DNA from: Manduca sexta
Lineage: Eukaryota; Arthropoda; Insecta; Lepidoptera; Sphingidae
Length of the DNA stretch: 64,000 bases
Direction of reading: 5' to 3'
Assembly (NCBI RefSeq): GCF_014839805.1
Contig: NC_051131.1
Span: forward strand, 13,380,913 to 13,444,912
Part shown: positions 59,401-64,000 of the stretch, in pieces
Layout: the number at the start of each line of letters is the position of its first letter
How positions within the stretch are numbered: the first letter of the stretch is position 1
Notes under the pieces: generated by a model
What the model was told of the DNA's origin: nothing
The model's database searches: none
The model's input: the letters and a program-made list of their open reading frames with translations, nothing else
Made by a program: the position numbers and the translations under genes

Positions 59401-60639
59401 CTCCAAACTTCATAACCGATAAAATACTTACGCGACTTTCTTTCGGTCCCTGCTTCAACGATGCAGTCTCACGCTTAGAAGTGACGTCAAACAATAGTTT
59501 GCATAATACTTAAATGAAGTAGAAAGGTCTAGAAATTTCGGTAACTAAACATCTAATTAAGAGCCAAATTACGTGAATACGTATTGAAAGAAATCGTGAG
59601 AAACATTCGTCTGTTTCAGTTGGTGTCAAATATAACTTTCACTTGTATTGATTGACAATAGACTTATTTTAAATGTAATAGTATATTTGAATTCCAAATA
59701 GAGCTTGACGGAGGCCGCCATAGAAGTATTAAGTGATTGTAAACACGCATTTGCCAAGGCTGAGGCACACCAAAGAACACATTATGCTGTAAGGCACCAG
59801 AAATGTGTATTCTTAAATCCCTCAGTAGTGTCCACATAGATTCCTCAAACCTTCGGAAAATGTCGTCACATTTTCTTCCATCTAAACTTGAAAACCTTCC
59901 TTCTTTCCCACCTCCCTTTTACTTCACCTCACTATCCATTGCAGTTGATTAACCGTATTGTATACAGTTAGGAAAGACCTCCGGAGATACTGAAGTTACT
60001 TTATTTCCAAAAAAGACATCAATTGACCCATTTTCTCGTTTATTGTGAAAAACTCTAACAGAATCTGTTAAATAACTCCGCACTACTTGACAAGTGACCA
60101 CCCACTTCGTCAAGTGACGTATTGTATCTGGTTTTATCTCTATTAATAACACAACCGCTTTCAGCCCTCGCTTTCATCGCCTTTCCATCGGCGGCATGTC
60201 GTTCCATTATACATTAATAATTATAATTACAAGTTATTATTACGTACTTGTAGGTTAGTTTGTGTTAATACTATATAATTTAATCAGGTAACAGGGGCGT
60301 TACTATTGGATGATATGACAGCAAAAATCCACGATCCCCCCGCGTCGGAAGATTTCGCATTGATAGGGCATAAAATTATCGCGTGAAGCCCTATCTAGAA
60401 CTCAGTAGTTTTCGAACAATTAAAGATTTATAAAATTTTAAGATATAGAACTTTTTTGAAAATAGTCAGCAAGCAATTGTGCAATATTTGTTCAAAAAGA
60501 AAAAATACTTTCGCAATGTAAGGGGATCTCGGCTTCGCACGCGTGAAAAGCCTACGGCGCCATGTAAGTAGCGGCACCTTTACGCTGCCAACGCCATCTA
60601 TTTTAAAACTCATTAAAAGTCCCATTATTTCCCTTGGGA

Positions 60640-60840
60640 GCAAATTACCGGGATGAAAGTAGCATATGTGTTAATCCAGGACATGTATATGTGCCAAGTT
60701 TGAAACAAATCCGTTCGGTTATTTCTGCAAATTTACTTCTAAGAAAGTTCAGTTTACTTCAAACATATTACCGTCCAAACATCCAAATATTTCACAAACT
60801 TACGCAATTATACTTAATATTAGTAAAATAAAATTAATTA
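60640..60840 (+). repeat. Interspersed-repeat 3' region
   Basis: TACCGGGATGAAAGTAGC, TGTTAATCCAGGACATG, CAAATCCGTTCGGTTATTTC and ATACTTAATATTAGTAAAAT; the common repeat tail also seen at 42100-42215. Confidence 0.6.
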
Positions 60841-61459
60841 ATTTGCATTTTCAAAAAAATATTTGCAATTCTAATAAATTATGAAATAAAGTATATTAGC
60901 AAATGGGATGCAACATTGCCTCCCTTCCTGCTTTCGTTTTGTAACCATTTCCTGAATCACTGAGGATATGAATGTGTTATTTGGGCTTAGTTACACTATA
61001 TTCGCAATTACACAACAACGGATGTTAGCTTGATTAAATAATATAATAAGCCTTAGAAAAAAAACTCATTTCCTCTAAATACTAATGTGATTGATTTTTG
61101 TCTCGCCTGAGAAATAGTTTTATTTTTTTAGTTTAAATTGATGTTAAGTCAAGCGTTACTTAAAAAAAAAGATGGCTTATCGGTTGTCTTTGTGTGTAAT
61201 CTAATACGTAACTTTCAGTATCTTCTCCGACTCAAGCTTTTTTTGCTCGGATTTATTGACCAGCCGCCCTGATACCTTCAGGGAAGAGGTGATTCAGTAT
61301 CCCTGCTGTTCCCCGTGTACGTAAAACGTGTCCCCTAACATTAGATTGTGTGTAATCTAATATTATAAATGCGAAAGATTGTGAAAATGTTTGGATGTTT
61401 GAGGTAGACGTAGAGACACCTTAATGGTGATGAAAATTCGATGAAGTTGGCGATGTGAT

Positions 61460-61650
61460 ACACATGCCTCACAAAGCACGTACAGCCGATGTTCTTGCGC
61501 CTGATCTCTCCGGCCATGTCGGATTGCCATCTCATCGGACTGTGAGAGTACAGGAACAGCGTGTGCACCTGTGTATTGCGCACATTTGTACACTATAATA
61601 TCTCCTGCGTACCTGGCTAACCTCCGTTGTGGCTGGAATTTGGCTAGGAG
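61460..61650 (-). repeat. Family H repeat, copy 2
   Basis: On + it carries TTGCGCCTGATCTCTCCGG, GTCGGATTGCCATCTCATCGG and GTGCACCTGTGTATTGCGC, the inverse of 48790-48985. Confidence 0.65.
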
Positions 61651-62044
61651 GGATTACTAAAGCAAACATTAGGGCTTTTCGACAAAGTAACAAAAAATCT
61701 ATGTCATTTCTTATCATTGTATAAATTATTGTTCCACGGCCCGTTGTATTGCGCAAGGGCATTGTTTTACCTATTCTTTGGTGAGGTAATATCACAATGG
61801 GAACATTTCTTCAAGACTTTCCATACAACAAAGCAAATTCTGGCATAACTAGTATTACGTCATCATTTCATATAATTGAGTTATTATTTTATCCATTGTT
61901 AACATTATTTTACACGATGATATTATGATAATACATCTGACTGTATTTTAGTATGTATTTTATAACTGACTAACTTTTGACCGTGACTCCGTCCGCGTGA
62001 AAGAGTTTTTTCGGGATAAAAAGCCTTTTTTGCCAGCGCCATTG

Positions 62045-62160
62045 CACCTAATGGTCAGTAGAGTGGGGACCAATAATGAATGTCGACTGACGAGCGATGA
62101 TCACCTCTCACGGATCGATACAATTATGCCGGCCTATTTCAGGTCCAAGTTCCAACTCCT
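62045..62160 (-). repeat. Family A retroposon fragment
   Basis: GTCGACTGACGAGCGATGATC then ACAATTATGCCGGCCTATTTC is the inverted core of the family. Confidence 0.6.
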
Positions 62161-63460
62161 CGCCCAATGGCAACAGAACAATATCAATGAAGACAACTGC
62201 AAAGTGAAGAATTCATGACAGTAAAAAAAATATAAAATTTAATCAAACGACACTGTTACTTTGCCTGCACATTTCAAAAGAAACTTCCATAACGATTAAG
62301 GCCGTGTTCGCACAAAGCAAACAATTTACGCGTATTTGTTCCGGAGTGAATGCACTCCACCGAGTAAATATTTTGTTGCAAACTGAATTAGCGGGTGGAA
62401 CGCTGTAAATAGCGTGCATTTTCACGCCGTCATTCAAAAACCGCATGAGCGTTAGACATGCATTTAAGAACTAGTATTTATTCATTATAATTTTAGTTAT
62501 TATTTATACATATTATATAACACCATAACTGTTGGAGTAATAGTGGTGAAGAAGTTAATTATTAATTTTAAAATTGGTTTTCATACTCCTATGGGTCATT
62601 TCTGTGATATGGTAGGATAACTGCAATGTGTATTTTCGCACCAATCAATATTGTAAGCAGTGACAAAAGTAGCTAAATAAATTCGAAACATAAAAACACT
62701 TATACACATTTACTACACTCGAAATATTTTCTGTTCTTTATCTAAAATAAAATAAACCCTTTTGCTGACAATGACACAAAAGTTTAAAGGCGATTTGGAA
62801 TTTGAATTTAATCAGCTAGTTTTATGGCTGACTATACAGTTTACAATATTGTTGAGTATTGTTATTATGTTACGACTTACTAGTGTGTGTAGAGGGTCGT
62901 GTCGTGGTTTGCTCGTTTCTTCATTCAGTTATATTTTTTGAAAAAGAAAAAATATACTGGTTATCACCCCCGCAAATTAACGAACAGATCACAACGATAG
63001 TACATGACAATAAAAAAATTGGATTTACTTAAAAAAAACGCTGTGGCGCTAAAATCGGCCGGTAATTATTCGCGTAGTATAACTTCACCCTAATTTAGAA
63101 GAGTGATTCAGCCAGCTAACAGGTACGTTCATTCAGAACTCTGTAAATACTGGTTTTTGGAGTTCCGTACTTATTCGTGCTCAAAGACCAACGGCCCACT
63201 ATTATATTTTAATTTATATGATCTTTAGCAGCTCTACTTTTGAATAATAGAGATATTAAAGTAACCTGAAATAGGGGACCGGACAGGTATTAGCAAAAAA
63301 TCTGAAATTCAGTTTAAAGTAAAGTTTGTAATATTAAAAATATTATCTCATATTTGTTTTTGTAAAAGAGTTGTGATTTGTATTTTTAAAACAATAAATA
63401 AAATACAATAATTATAGTATTTTTAGTCTATTCTTTACGGCAAATGAAACACCAATCACG
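62161..63460. other. Intergenic, no gene seen
   Basis: 62290-62450 is slightly GC-richer (CCGTGTTCGCAC and GCGTGCATTTTCACGCCG) and may be an old MITE. The rest is AT-rich. Confidence 0.45.
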
Positions 63461-63465
63461 GCGCA

Positions 63466-63510
63466 TGACGTCACACGTGGGTAAAATGTAAACAAACAGA
63501 CGTCATCTGG
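63466..63510. promoter_or_regulatory. CRE/ATF-like sites upstream of the THAP copy
   Basis: TGACGTCA (perfect palindrome) at about 63467 and AGACGTCAT at about 63500, with CACGTG between them. They lie 150-185 bases before the THAP ATG. Function is inferred only. Confidence 0.35.
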
Positions 63511-63651
63511 ATGTCATACCGCGTTGTGTTATTTTAATGCTTTAAATGTGTTTTTGTCACAGAACTGCTCTAATAATTAATATTAATTTATACGGGACGT
63601 TGTTACTATCTTCCAGCTTAACGTTTACAGATTGTTTAATCGTTAATCATA

Positions 63652-63982
63652 ATGGACCGCAAAAAATATCGTTGGTGCGTCGTACCTGAATGTAATAATA
63701 CTTCTATATCTTTACCAAACAAATTATTTATTGATGTACCACGAAAAAAAGGATATACGAGTAAAGTGGTTGCAGTTAGCAAGACGAACCTACGACGGAA
63801 TGTCTGCAGACTCACCGATTTAGTTCTGTGAGGATCACTTTGATGTAAGTAAATAAAGAATAGTGTTTCGGTTTAAAATAAATCGATGAATATTTCAATT
63901 AATTAAATCATTTGTACACCCAGGGGGTTATGGTTATGAGATGTATTTATTTATGTTTTAGCTGCCACATGATATGGAATAG
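63652..63982 (+). pseudogene. THAP zinc-finger gene copy, apparently broken
   Basis: ATG at 63652 opens MDRKKYRWCVVPECNNTS, with the first two Cys of the THAP C2CH finger, and LPNKLFIDVPRKK, typical of insect THAP domains. After the seven-A run ending at 63750 the frame breaks by one base: the continuation (VKWLQLARRTYDGMSADSP) is in another frame from 63752. A stop TAG at 63821 then precedes FCEDHFD, which has the last Cys and His. A GTAAGT donor (63845) and TTTTAG acceptor (63961) remain, and exon 2 begins LPHDME then TAG at 63980. Known: THAP finger genes are multi-copy in Lepidoptera. One frameshift plus two stops argues for a pseudogene. An assembly error could explain the frameshift but not both stops. 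The window ends at 64000. Confidence 0.8.
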
Positions 63983-64000
63983 AATATTTATTTATATAGA

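Noticed and set aside
1..64000. CRISPR arrays, operons, riboswitches or bacterial-type defence systems
   Set aside because: Nothing of this kind; gene structure is plainly eukaryotic and the only tandem arrays belong to a Helitron and a MITE.

Overview
This is a eukaryotic, AT-rich nuclear window, almost certainly from a moth or butterfly (Lepidoptera). The clues are spliced genes with short conserved exons, two small acyl-CoA-binding proteins (one very close to the silkworm type), and a dense load of the SINEs, Helitrons and RTE-type LINE tails typical of lepidopteran genomes. The species cannot be told from the sequence. Most single open frames longer than 60 codons are chance or repeat-derived; the real genes are split into exons.

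Layout. 1-1.26 kb (+): the last two coding exons of a Cu/Zn superoxide dismutase-fold gene whose start lies left of the window. 2.1-10.3 kb (-): a three-coding-exon acyl-CoA-binding protein gene (ACBP-1, 90 aa) with a TATA box and a 5' non-coding exon. 11.26-12.6 kb: two head-to-head Helitrons, one with intact ends and five internal tandem units. 13.4-15.9 kb (-): a second ACBP gene (ACBP-2, 85 aa), a tandem paralogue with identical intron positions and phases. 16-36 kb: a repeat-rich intergenic stretch with SINEs, foldback elements and a lone retropepsin-like open frame at 25.4 kb. 36.1-43.9 kb (-): a complete 11-exon gene for Bardet-Biedl syndrome 1 protein (BBS1, 624 aa), with a perfect RFX X-box 86 bp upstream of its ATG and a 731-bp foldback element in intron 6. 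44-63.6 kb: a repeat-rich stretch without a recognisable intact gene. 63.65-64 kb (+): a THAP zinc-finger gene copy that looks broken (frameshift and two stops, splice sites kept).

How the genes relate. The two ACBPs bind and carry long-chain acyl-CoA esters in the cytosol and are a local duplication. BBS1 is a core BBSome subunit for ciliary membrane traffic; its X-box fits the RFX ciliary regulon. The SOD-fold protein lacks one copper ligand and the guidance arginine, so it may not be a dismutase. I see no operon-like or multi-gene system linking these genes. The most unusual items are the SOD ligand loss, the X-box at BBS1, the intronic hairpin, and the fresh-looking mobile-element structures.
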